A stretch of 64,000 nucleotides of DNA from assembly GCA_023091735.1 (NCBI GenBank), contig JALKBU010000070.1, forward strand, positions 31,013 through 95,012, read 5' to 3'. The notes beneath the pieces were generated by a model that had not been told where the DNA came from, made no database searches, and worked only from the letters and a program-made list of their open reading frames with translations. Shown in pieces: positions 21,301 to 29,283 of the stretch (position 1 is the stretch's first letter; the number at the start of each line of letters is the position of its first letter). Both the position numbers and the translations under genes were made by a program. The DNA comes from Trichomonas tenax (Eukaryota; Parabasalia; Trichomonadida; Trichomonadidae).

Positions 21301-21466
21301 ATTCGTTAAACTTGCACAAGTTTCCGAAGAATACAAGTTTGCTGTTACTGCACGTGCTCTCAATAACTGCGATGGATTGTTAACGAAAGTTGATGTTGAC
21401 TACTCATTGATCGGGCAACTCATGGAAATGAGAAATGGAATGAGAAAGAGACTGATCACAGAATGA
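18338..21466 (+). CDS. TKL-type protein kinase with helical-repeat C-terminus
   Basis: 1042 residues. Residues 1-185 are helical and of no known family. The kinase domain spans about 196-455 with every catalytic motif: glycine loop GTGATGNVF (202-210), VAIK lysine 224, HRDLKTLN (313-320), DFG (333-335), APE (356-358), and the TKL-like WEMLTSQVPF and CWAQDPEQRPTFEQI. An active Ser/Thr kinase is expected. The remaining ~580 residues are a Leu/Ala-rich alpha solenoid resembling armadillo/HEAT repeats, probably for substrate or scaffold binding. Kinase plus a long repeat tail is a common trichomonad TKL architecture. A row of GTGACA motifs sits just upstream. Codon use is more GC-rich towards the 3' half, hinting at steady expression. 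Confidence 0.92.
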   Translation: MEPCRYIPDLIDSIRQINETISNVVVYKKEVILLRTWLGRLSQLFESCTLIRKQRALFEEQEALKSVHDNLNTLMNTIKLLTEGVWITIAFKWHAVEPTNSMLATTAAIKSACIELDINIENYEPTPSDYTEDYHEIYHVLAPAQNTTPGIKDRLKSIVKFLEEHNLPKATAVQDSIIAEIFSHIKEFEVDRQDFSTREQIGTGATGNVFKAVQISTNKVVAIKQLNNMDLTEPEIECLKRELAILSSLHHPYLIEFVGATSSPPYWIITEFMDNGSLYSCLRDRRLNPTDITKIAYQSACGIAYLHSKNVIHRDLKTLNVLVSQNNEARVCDFGISRSIDSQIMTGLVGTYNYMAPEVISRAKYTLKADTFSFGMMLWEMLTSQVPFSYFANSYQIGDLIVKGQRPEFPRNTPPQLKDLIESCWAQDPEQRPTFEQIKSIFIRSRIAFPGSDLNKLAKFYERAQAQGDYEDPAIKSTRKATLMNISLDKPKTIDDIIISLIADPTNSTIPDLIRSEVLANKPEIIPKLQQKHFVAKCASSLYKFSEADVICYALIKVMDSTNCIAEFVNAGGINSLIQLMEQNNAKFADAISKLIVYISPSVQPSSALQLFQKCLEKKYYETACIIMEAKPDVDYKDLLELYKYDLLSGPQMKYRGKLFHIYVTMCGFSPDLAKHINVDLVVSNASVDFAQNICRIDEFKNSLRQSDIVYLIKAINDKKNTPDMKNAAAVIISVLPLKVLEILADRKQFIDNIFSLTHIETAGKLMFRLCQFPGASKYILQNKAYLQQNIGTPSILSLFIRLGAFFPSLVISEGYAVDKALSLLKHKVPQLPEVCLRILGILSSAPQFLPCCENVAETLFTLLQIGALSQLETTLAVGCLYNISELSPFKKLAPQVLSLAETNSDYAGLVFRIVSRCPLPRANIGISGRILDLVIHFLAGEDKYGSVAACEILMKMAQNPDYMRAVEMSSVSSKLNSAMSKECGIDLFVKLAQVSEEYKFAVTARALNNCDGLLTKVDVDYSLIGQLMEMRNGMRKRLITE

Positions 21467-21742
21467 TATTTTTATTTATTTATTTAAAACTTTTTATTAT
21501 GAATCTGTTTTTTCTCATTCTAAAATCTAACAGAACATAGAGAAAATAGAAATTATATTTTTTTGCTCAATGAGAAGTGTTTTAAAAACTGTATAAATGC
21601 TATATAGATAGCTTAGGATATAGTCTACATATGTCCATAAAAGATATAGTTTGTTGATGCTTCAATAGTCTAAAAAAGCATTTTTTTGTAAAATATAAAT
21701 AAGGTTAAATAGCAAAATCACAGAAATCGAAAAGTGCCAAAA
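21467..21742. other. short spacer
   Basis: About 275 bp, AT-rich, ending in AAATCACAGAAATCG before the ML-domain gene. TCACA lies about 20 bp ahead of ATG 21743 and is a weak initiator match. Nothing else seen. Confidence 0.35.
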
Positions 21743-22240
21743 ATGTTTTGGTTTTTGCTTTTTCTTGTTCGAAGCGATAGGAGCAAAACAGAATACCACC
21801 AGTGTCCGACTCAGCTGAAGCAGTACTTCTCGATCAAAAAATTCGAAGTTTTTCATCCTGGAGATGCGCGCGGAATTAATATTTTAGTACAAATCGTCGC
21901 TGAACTTAACCACAAGGTTCAGGAGCCTTACATAGAAATCCAAATCGGTCAAGGAAGGATTCCTTACATAAGAATGATGGATCAACTTTGTAAACCTGGT
22001 ATTCTGATTTGTCCGGCCTCATTCTCACAGCTAGTTTACGGTGCTCAGATTCCTTTACCATCTACAATGCCAACTGGTGAATATGCACTTCAAATAATAT
22101 TTAGAGAAGGAAATGAACGACTTTCGTGCTACGAATCAACTCTCAAGATCAAAAATGTAGATATCGAACAGATGCAGATCGATGAACAAGAGCGTCACGC
22201 GAAAGAAGAACAAGATTACCTTGAATCACAAGAAGACTAA
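21743..22240 (+). CDS. secreted ML-domain (MD-2/NPC2-like) lipid-binding protein
   Basis: 165 residues. A short hydrophobic N-terminus (MFWFLLFLV) acts as a probable signal. The body fits the ML domain, a small beta sandwich that binds sterols or other lipids. The pattern is YFSIKKFEVFHPGD, then a strand ILVQIVAELNHKV, then LCKPGILICPASFSQ (the paired cysteines), QIPLPSTMPTGEYALQI and LSCYESTLKI. C-terminal residues about 145-165 are an acidic Glu/Gln/Asp tail unusual for NPC2. Cysteines line up with the conserved disulphides of the family. Expected role: carrying sterol or lipid in the endolysosome or outside the cell, which suits a sterol-scavenging parasite; that role is inference. A GTG codon three codons upstream is not needed; ATG 21743 is used here. 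Confidence 0.75.
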   Translation: MFWFLLFLVRSDRSKTEYHQCPTQLKQYFSIKKFEVFHPGDARGINILVQIVAELNHKVQEPYIEIQIGQGRIPYIRMMDQLCKPGILICPASFSQLVYGAQIPLPSTMPTGEYALQIIFREGNERLSCYESTLKIKNVDIEQMQIDEQERHAKEEQDYLESQED

Positions 22241-22686
22241 TGTAATTGCAATCTATGCATCATACTATAAATTAATTGTTTGTTTTACCTTTAATAAGAT
22301 AATATTTGATAATGAAATTCAAATTCAGCATAACCATAGCAAAACACAATTTCTTATTAATGTATTTGATATATATATATATAAGCGATTCGGATTAATA
22401 ATTCAGATCAAACACACAGATTCTAGTTTTATTAATATTTATTGTAACAAAAATTTGTGTTCAAGCTAAAGAAAGTCAATAAAATTCTTACAAAGAAAAG
22501 TTATATTAAAATTTTCACTTTCAAAGCTTTGTTCACAACATTAACATCAAAATATAAATTATTATCGAATCACAAGAATTAAATGCTCAAACTTTGTGAA
22601 TTTCGCAAACATTGGTTCAGATATTAAAATAAGTTTTAAAATGAATAACGATATTTACAATAATCAATCACAAGACAAAAGAAATA
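22241..22686. other. convergent 3' spacer
   Basis: About 445 bp between the ends of two convergent genes, with an (AT)n run near 22370. No coding or RNA feature seen. Confidence 0.4.
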
Positions 22687-25278
22687 TTAGAACTTTGTTG
22701 CTTCAGCCTGGAAGTATTTGAGCTTCTCAACATCCTTCCTTGCGCGCTCGAACAACTGATCGATGGCGTCCTCGTCGATGTTGAAGTCTGCGATTCCGTA
22801 GATAGCACCGAGACGCTGCTTGACGTGATTGATGTAGTCCTTCTTCTCCTTTGTGAGCTTGTTTTTGATGTCGCTGATCTCCTTCTGAGACTCCTGCTTG
22901 ACTGATGCGATATGTGCCTGGAAGTTCTTCTTGTCGTTTGTCTGCTGCTTGTTAGACATCTCCGTGATTGCGTTGATCTTCTGTTCGAGTTCCTTGATTG
23001 TCTTCTGCAACTTGACTTTCTCTAACTCTAGGTTCTTTGCCTTCTTCTCGTTCTCGGCACTGACTTCATTGGACTTCTTTGAATCCTGCTTGGCCTTGTG
23101 TGCCTTGTCTGTCATCGCTTGAAGGGATTCTGTGAGAGCAGCCTTCTGGTTCTCCATTTCTGTTGCGATGGCGTTCATTTCAGCCTCGTGCTGCTGCTTC
23201 ATCTCCTTCATCATTGTTCTGGCCTTCTTCTTTGTCTTCTCGAGCTTATTCGTGAGGTTCTTGATCTCCTGCTCCTTCTCCTTGAGAGCTTCTGATTCCT
23301 TAGCGGCTGCTTCGTGCTGCTTCTCTTCCTCGCAGTGCTGCTGGTGAGAGCAGTTGATGTCGTCGAGGCACTTCTTGAGGTTGATGTTCTCCTCGTTGAC
23401 CTGTGTTAAAGATGCCTGAAGAAGTTTGTTCTTCTTCTTCAACTCTTCGAGTTCCTGTTCGTTCTTCTTGGTGACTTCCTGCTCCTGCTCGAACTTTGTG
23501 TTCTGTGTCTTCGCGCTCTTGAGCTGCTCCTTGATGGCCGCGTTCTCCTTCTGTAAGAGATCGATGTCGGAGTTGAGCTGCTCGACTTCAGACTGAAGAG
23601 CCTCCTGCTCGTGCTGCTTCTCGTTGAGCTCGTTTCTGGCATCGCGGAGCGATTTGTGGATCTCCTTGCGTGTGGCCTTGAGGTGCTCAATCTTGGCAAA
23701 TAAGTCATCGAATGCGTTTGTGATCTCAGAGATCTCACCGACGCCGCACGTCTCCAAGTGCTGCATGAACTGCTCCTTGGCAGCGAGAGCACCCTGGATC
23801 GATGTGACCTGCTCGCGGAGGCGCGTGTTGATGAGGAACATAGCACCAATAAGGGAGCCGAGTTCCTTGTCGCTCTGTGAGACTTCGTTGACGATCTGCT
23901 GTCTGCGCTCGAGTCCGGATTCTCCGAATAAGTCGAACTGTCCGAACATTGGGCCGAGCAACTCAGCACACTTGTTAAGGCAATCGCAGTTTGTGCCCTT
24001 CTCGCCGATGAGATCGAGGAAGGCCTTGTCTTCTATAGCGAAAGCAGCTGTGTTGATCTTCTCCTGTGTGAACTCGAGGTTCTTCCACTGCGTCAACAAT
24101 GAAGAAAGCAACTCCTCGAGCTTGTCAGCGCGTGCTTCGAGCTTCTTGAACTCATCATCGAGCTTCTGGTGCTCCTGTGATGCGTTCTGTGCCTTGCTCT
24201 CGAAGGATGTCAAGTCCTTGGAAAGCTCGTTGATGAGAAGCTGGACCTTGTGCGTTGGCTGGAAGTGCTCGTAGTTGAAGATTGTCTTGATGCGCTCAAC
24301 GATCTCGTCTGGGAATGGAAGAGAAAGCTCATTGAAGTTGACGACATCGCCAAAGCTCGCTGGCGTTAGAGCGGAGAGCTTCCTGACCTTCTGTGTGAGT
24401 GTTTCCTTCTCAGCTGTCAAAACTTGAAGCTGCTCTTCATAGTTTGTGACCTGAGCATTGAGGCGCTGAGAATCTTCGAACAACTGGTTCCTCTCTTCTG
24501 AGACCTGGTTGAGCTCATCGGTCTTGGCCTTGTGCTCCTCTTGAAGAGCCTGGAGTGTCTCTTCGAGGTTCTGGTTCTTGGCGTTTGAGAGAGCAAGTTG
24601 CTGATCGGACTCTGAAGCATGGGCGGTCATTTCAGCGAGTTCGTCGCTCAACTGCTCGTTATCAGCGAGTGCCTCCTTGAGGCATGTGTCGAACTCCTCG
24701 TTGGCTTGGCATGTCTCGGCGAGCTTGTCGTTAGCTGCACCGATTGTGCTTGTGAGCTTCTTGTTTTCCTGATCGAGTTTCGCTCTCTGCTTCGTCAACT
24801 TGTTGACACGCTCTGTTGTTGTCTTTAACTGGTCCCTTGTGGATTTTAGCTCTGCCGTGAGGCGGGCAACCTCAGACACAAGATTCTGGCGCTCTTCTGT
24901 GTTTTTAGCTAATGTAGAATTTGTAGCGGACATGTAAGCATCAGCCTTCTCCTTTTCGCTTGTTATCTTGTTGTTCAATGTCTCTATCTCCTTCTCGTAG
25001 GCCTGGTTCTGCTTATCAGTCTTCGCCTGCAAATCTCTGATCCGGGCCTTCAACTCGCAGTTCTGCTGGTGGAGAGGGTCAACCTTGGCGGCTGTTGTCA
25101 ATGCCTGAGCGAGCTGCTTGTTGAGATTGTCGATGTTTGCCTGAAGCTGTGTGTTCATCTGCATCAAGTGCTGGTTCTGGAGCTTCATCTGTTGTATCTG
25201 TAACAAGTCGCCCTTGGTGTGGCTGCCGGTGGAGCGGCTCCACCCCGAAGACATAGAGGATTGGGAGGAATTATACAT
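22687..25278 (-). CDS. large coiled-coil protein, strongly biased codons
   Basis: 863 residues. After a Ser/Gly/Arg-rich head (MYNSSQSSMSSGWSRSTG) the protein is almost entirely heptad-patterned helix rich in Glu, Gln, Lys, Asn and Leu. A less coiled patch lies near 308-345 (SALTPASFGDVVNFNELSLP) and another around 405-470. Such proteins are often tagged 'viral A-type inclusion-like' in trichomonads, a label that reflects coiled coil only; a cytoskeletal, Golgi-tether or basal-body role is more plausible. The gene is markedly richer in G+C than its surroundings through C/G-ending codons (CTC, GAG, AAG, TTC), the usual sign of high expression in an AT-rich genome, so it may be abundant. A TCATAA motif lies directly before ATG, so the leader would be only a few bases. 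Confidence 0.85.
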   Translation of the reverse strand: MYNSSQSSMSSGWSRSTGSHTKGDLLQIQQMKLQNQHLMQMNTQLQANIDNLNKQLAQALTTAAKVDPLHQQNCELKARIRDLQAKTDKQNQAYEKEIETLNNKITSEKEKADAYMSATNSTLAKNTEERQNLVSEVARLTAELKSTRDQLKTTTERVNKLTKQRAKLDQENKKLTSTIGAANDKLAETCQANEEFDTCLKEALADNEQLSDELAEMTAHASESDQQLALSNAKNQNLEETLQALQEEHKAKTDELNQVSEERNQLFEDSQRLNAQVTNYEEQLQVLTAEKETLTQKVRKLSALTPASFGDVVNFNELSLPFPDEIVERIKTIFNYEHFQPTHKVQLLINELSKDLTSFESKAQNASQEHQKLDDEFKKLEARADKLEELLSSLLTQWKNLEFTQEKINTAAFAIEDKAFLDLIGEKGTNCDCLNKCAELLGPMFGQFDLFGESGLERRQQIVNEVSQSDKELGSLIGAMFLINTRLREQVTSIQGALAAKEQFMQHLETCGVGEISEITNAFDDLFAKIEHLKATRKEIHKSLRDARNELNEKQHEQEALQSEVEQLNSDIDLLQKENAAIKEQLKSAKTQNTKFEQEQEVTKKNEQELEELKKKNKLLQASLTQVNEENINLKKCLDDINCSHQQHCEEEKQHEAAAKESEALKEKEQEIKNLTNKLEKTKKKARTMMKEMKQQHEAEMNAIATEMENQKAALTESLQAMTDKAHKAKQDSKKSNEVSAENEKKAKNLELEKVKLQKTIKELEQKINAITEMSNKQQTNDKKNFQAHIASVKQESQKEISDIKNKLTKEKKDYINHVKQRLGAIYGIADFNIDEDAIDQLFERARKDVEKLKYFQAEATKF

Positions 25279-25338
25279 TTATGATTCTTTAAACGTACAC
25301 ATTTTCCTCTGAAAAAAATTCGCTTTGATGTACGTTTA
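25279..25338 (-). promoter_or_regulatory. upstream dyad of the coiled-coil gene
   Basis: On the minus strand the ATG is immediately preceded by AATCATAA, an initiator-like TCA. Further upstream TAAACGTACA (25290-25299) and TGTACGTTTA (25329-25338) form a perfect 10-bp inverted repeat around a 29-bp spacer. A palindromic dyad this close to the start of a likely highly expressed gene is a good candidate for a dimeric factor site. Function is inferred from position. Confidence 0.45.
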
Positions 25339-26043
25339 GAAATTTGATGCGTTTTTATTTTTTCATGTTTCTGATGTGTTTAGAAATAAATCACTTTGAT
25401 ATTCGTTTGTTTTATAGCCTGTGGAGATATAATACGCCAAGATTAAAGTTGCATTTCTAAATCGAAGATGAATATCTCTTAAAATCCCATAATCTTTTGG
25501 ATTCTATTCCATTGTATCTTCTACATCCATATTTATCTTCCTTTTTGCTTTAATGCCAAATAATATTTGTTCCATCTTAAATATTTCGATTTTATCGGAT
25601 GCTGATCAAAATTTTGACACGCAAATCTCAAGTTATTATAAATATCAAAGAAAACAGATGAAAATGACATTTCAAAATCGAATTCTGAAATTTTCTTATT
25701 TTGGTTCTGTGAACATGAAATCATCATATCAAAGAACTTTGGGCATTTATCAACTTAGATTCGAATGATGAATTTGATTTTGTAATCAAAATATGCAATT
25801 CAATGATTTCATTTTAAAATGTAACTAAATAAATGAGTTCATATCGAAACATGAGAATGGTTTATCATAATTATTGAAAGTGAGAGTTCAATTCTGATTA
25901 TTTTAATTCAAACATTAAAATAATAATCAAAATTAAATAAAAGATTGATAAAATGTTGTATAAATCGCTTGAATTGCTTGAAAAATCGAGTGCCTTTAAT
26001 CAAACACATTATAAATTTACAATGATATTTTTTTATTATTTAA
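25339..26043. other. gene-free spacer
   Basis: About 700 bp, AT-rich. An open stretch near 25553-25768 has no ATG start or coding character. Nothing else seen. Confidence 0.4.
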
Positions 26044-26753
26044 TCAATTTAAGAATTTGAGGTGATTGAGAATCGCAACCCACGACATAATGACTGGGAC
26101 ACATAATGCGTAAGTCCAATACATTGTGTAAGAAACTTTTGATTCTCCAAAACCAATGTTTATAGAAAGATGATGTCCCCATTGTGATGTAGGTGCAGCA
26201 GCGATCAATGCTAAGAACTTTGTTACGTCCTTGTCCATTTTGAGAGCATTGGCAACACCAATGCAAAGGAACGGCTGAATTATCGCATGTGCCAAAAATC
26301 CAACAATTAAATCTGCGATATTGAATCCAATGAAACTGTGGTTCCAAACGAAAATGCCATTTGCATAATACATACAGGCAGCAATCGGTTTCTCCATGTT
26401 GCCAAAGAATGTGGTCATTGCAACAGGCATTTCAAGTGGAATCAAAATCCAAATCATTCCGAGAACTGCGCAAATATTTAATGAAGAAAAGATTTTGAGC
26501 AAAATCAATTTTGTAATTGTGTTTGTGCCCTTCTTCTCATCTTCAGCTGATTTTTGACTCTCAACATCTTTATTTTCTTGTGCTGTGTCGATATTGTCTT
26601 CTTTTGTTTCAACTGTAACTTGTCCGCTTTCATCCTTCACTATTATATATAATCATAGCTATTATTCAATTTGATTACTCCAGCGATGAAGCCAACGAGC
26701 AATGCAGCGAAGATGATGAAGGAAACCTGGAGGCTGTCTAGGTAATCAATCAT
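26044..26753 (-). pseudogene. auxin-efflux-carrier-family transporter, internally deleted
   Basis: From ATG 26753 the frame reads MIDYLDSLQVSFIIFAALLV then GFIAGVIKLNN, a normal first helix of a membrane transporter, and stops at TAA after 36 codons. The next frame (from 26640) starts in a charged cytosolic loop (TVETKEDNIDTAQENKD) and continues with the second half of an AEC/PIN-like carrier: helices at KLILLKIFSSLNICAVLG, GIFVWNHSFIG, LIVGFLAHAIIQPFLCIGV, then the conserved-looking AAAPTSQWGHHLSINIG and a last helix. Helices 2-5 are missing, so the protein cannot span the membrane normally. The head-to-head partner at 27900 shows the full layout. The 198-codon second frame is open and could still make a truncated product, but I call it a pseudogene. 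Confidence 0.6.
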
Positions 26754-27899
26754 AATGGAAAAAATACATGTTTCACTCTCAATTATAAATCAAAATTTGA
26801 GAAACTGAATGTTATCAGACTAATAAATCTATATGTATTGATCAAATCGTGTCTTGACACAATCCTCTCAAAATTGTAAATAGAGATAATTCATTAACTT
26901 GCAACTGTCTCATCCACATTGTTTTTACCATTCTCTATCGATTTTACCGATGATCCATGTTTGGAGAAGGTGATAAATAACCTCGGTGTCAAACAAATTT
27001 CATTACAATAATGTGTTTTTATGGCTAGAATCGGATATTATTATTACTCAGGATTTAAATAAAAAATTAAATGATGAGTTCAAGCGGATTGAAAATGTTA
27101 AATCTTATGATAAAAGTGATCCATACATATCAATGAGCATTTTCAATAGCAAAATAATATTCAGTTCAAATATCGACCGAACATGAAATTGTTTGATATA
27201 GATGAGATAAGTAGATATTATATAGTGTGTTGTGACGTTTTTTGCAATCAAATTTTATAATAAGGCTTTTGAAATTCAAAATCAATCTCATCTATAGGCT
27301 TCTATAATGAAACTCTCGAACCTTGCTAGAAAATTTGAAGTTGTGCGTGCTGTGGGAACTAAACTTTCTTAGAAAAACTAATAATAACCTTAAATGGCTT
27401 GGGATAACACTTGGATTAAACATGTTTTTTCTATAGGGTAGTTAATGTTAAATCTTCCCAATTATTTAAAATTTCCTGGAACTTGATTTCTATGGCAGTC
27501 AAAACAAAGGCTCATTTAAAAAGCCAAAAAAGAAGTTTTTATATATCGTTTATCTTCAGAATTATTTGGGGCTTTTCAGTAAAATTTGAACTTAGCATAA
27601 TATATGAAGTAGAACAAGTCCGATCATTTTTGTGTCACGTTTATGATTTTTCTGAACTTTACTATAAGGTTATACGTTTTATGATATATTTGGCATCTAC
27701 ACCATATACTGATCCAAAATTTCTATTTATTTTATGCTAATAGGCACTTTTTCAGTGTGGGATTACTTCTATCAATCTTTTGATAGAAAATGAATCAGCA
27801 TATGATGTCAAAACAAATTATCGAGTAATGTTTAAATTTGAGACAATTGAAAGGAGTAATTCAAACAATTTTGTGACATCAGAATTCAAATTCGCAACA
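26754..27899. other. spacer between two divergent broken transporter genes
   Basis: About 1.15 kb. Open stretches at 26986-27186 and 27483-27740 lack convincing starts, and their translations are not recognisable. It contains the promoter regions of both broken AEC copies. Confidence 0.4.
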
Positions 27900-28966
27900 A
27901 TGGCGAGCACGAACATGTACGTGAATGTCGTTCAAGTGTCCATAGTCATGCTTCTCCTTATGGCTATTGGATACTTATCTTCGAAGTTCCAGATGTTCGA
28001 AGCACCAGGTTTTGGTGGATTCTGTATATTTAGTGGAAAAATTGCTTTTTCATTACTCCTTTTTGAATTAATTGGAGGAATAGCGTTCAAAGATATCTCT
28101 CAAAAGCCCCTGATTAGCTCTTTATTATCTTCTGCATGCATTCATGTATTACTGCCAGGATTATTGTTCTTCAAATTTGAAAGCAAACTTGAAATCTCCC
28201 TTTCGACAGTTTGCCCAACGTGTTACATTAACTACATCATTATTGGTCTCCCGATATTTAGATCAATCTGGGGAAATAATTATGATGTTATTCCATCAAT
28301 TGCATTGTTTTCAAACTGCATCATCAGTGTTCCTCTGTTCATCATTGGATAGAAGATATTTGCAATTCAGAAAGAGAAGAAGAGATTGATCGAAGTAGCT
28401 ATGAAGAAGAAAGAAGAAACTAAAGAAGATGTTGAGATCCCGGACTTGAGGACAACACCGAAAGACATCGGAATGGCATTTCTCGCCGCACGCAAGTCTC
28501 CAATCGTCACTGGAAACGTTGCAGAACTAATCTGGTTTGCGATCGGTGTCAAGCTCCCGATATTCCTTCATGACTTGACAACATTCTATGGCAACTGTGT
28601 TGGATATCTCGCGCTCATCGGCTTGGGGAGATTCATTCACAAAAACTCATTGATCAGTTGCCCGTGGTGGTAGCTCGTCATGTGCTTGATTGTCAGATTC
28701 ATCGTATATCCTGTTGTCAGTCTAGGTTTCTGTTTCGCGTTCAAACTCGAAGGAAGGATTGCTCGACAATGCATCTTCCTCGTGATGCTTCCGACAGCGA
28801 ACTCAACATTCATTCTCGCCGAGTCAATGGTGTCGGAACAAAAGTCCTTTCAACGATGATTCTTTGGTGCCTCATATTCATCGTTCCAGTTATATTACTG
28901 TGGACATTCATATTGAACCATTTCAATCTCTTTATTGATGATTTATCAGATATTTCCATCCAATAA
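27900..28966 (+). pseudogene. auxin-efflux-carrier-family transporter pseudogene
   Basis: From ATG 27900: MASTNMYVNVVQVSIVMLLL and further helices, with TM loops such as GKIAFSLLLFELIGG, SLSTVCPTCYINYIIIGLP and SIALFSNCIISVPLFIIG, as in the N-terminal half of AEC/PIN-like carriers. TAG at 28350-28352 interrupts just before a Lys/Glu-rich loop, which continues in frame (EKKRLIEVAMKKKEETKED) and then helices to CPWW. A second TAG is at 28671-28673, followed in frame by LVMCLIVRFIVYPVVSLGF. Near 28846 one base is lost (in CAAAAGTCC) and the final helices (ILWCLIFIVPVILLW) run in another frame to 28966. Two nonsense codons and one frameshift. Codons in the second half are GC-rich and well preserved, so decay looks recent. 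Confidence 0.75.
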
Positions 28967-29283
28967 AAATTAAATTTATTTGTTTCGTTGACTATTTTCC
29001 CAAAAAATAGCTTATGAACGAATTACCAAAATTTCATTCATCTTTTTTATTTCCATCATATGGTAATCATTGTATGTTTATTGTTGAAAAATCTTTGGTG
29101 TGCTCACAAAAAAAAAATTATTGCTGGAAAATCTTTGGTAATTTGTTGGCAAAAAAATCATGACAAAAGAAACAGAAAACTTATAAACATATGCAGAATG
29201 GTCCATTCTTTGTTTGAGTGTTTATAGAAATTGAATTCAGAAAAGGAAGGAAAATTTCTACCATCAGAAATTTTTTTTCGCTG
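28967..29283. other. spacer upstream of solenoid-protein gene
   Basis: About 315 bp. A short direct repeat, GAAAAATCTTTGGT / GAAAATCTTTGGTAA, appears at about 29085 and 29128. No gene seen. Confidence 0.4.
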
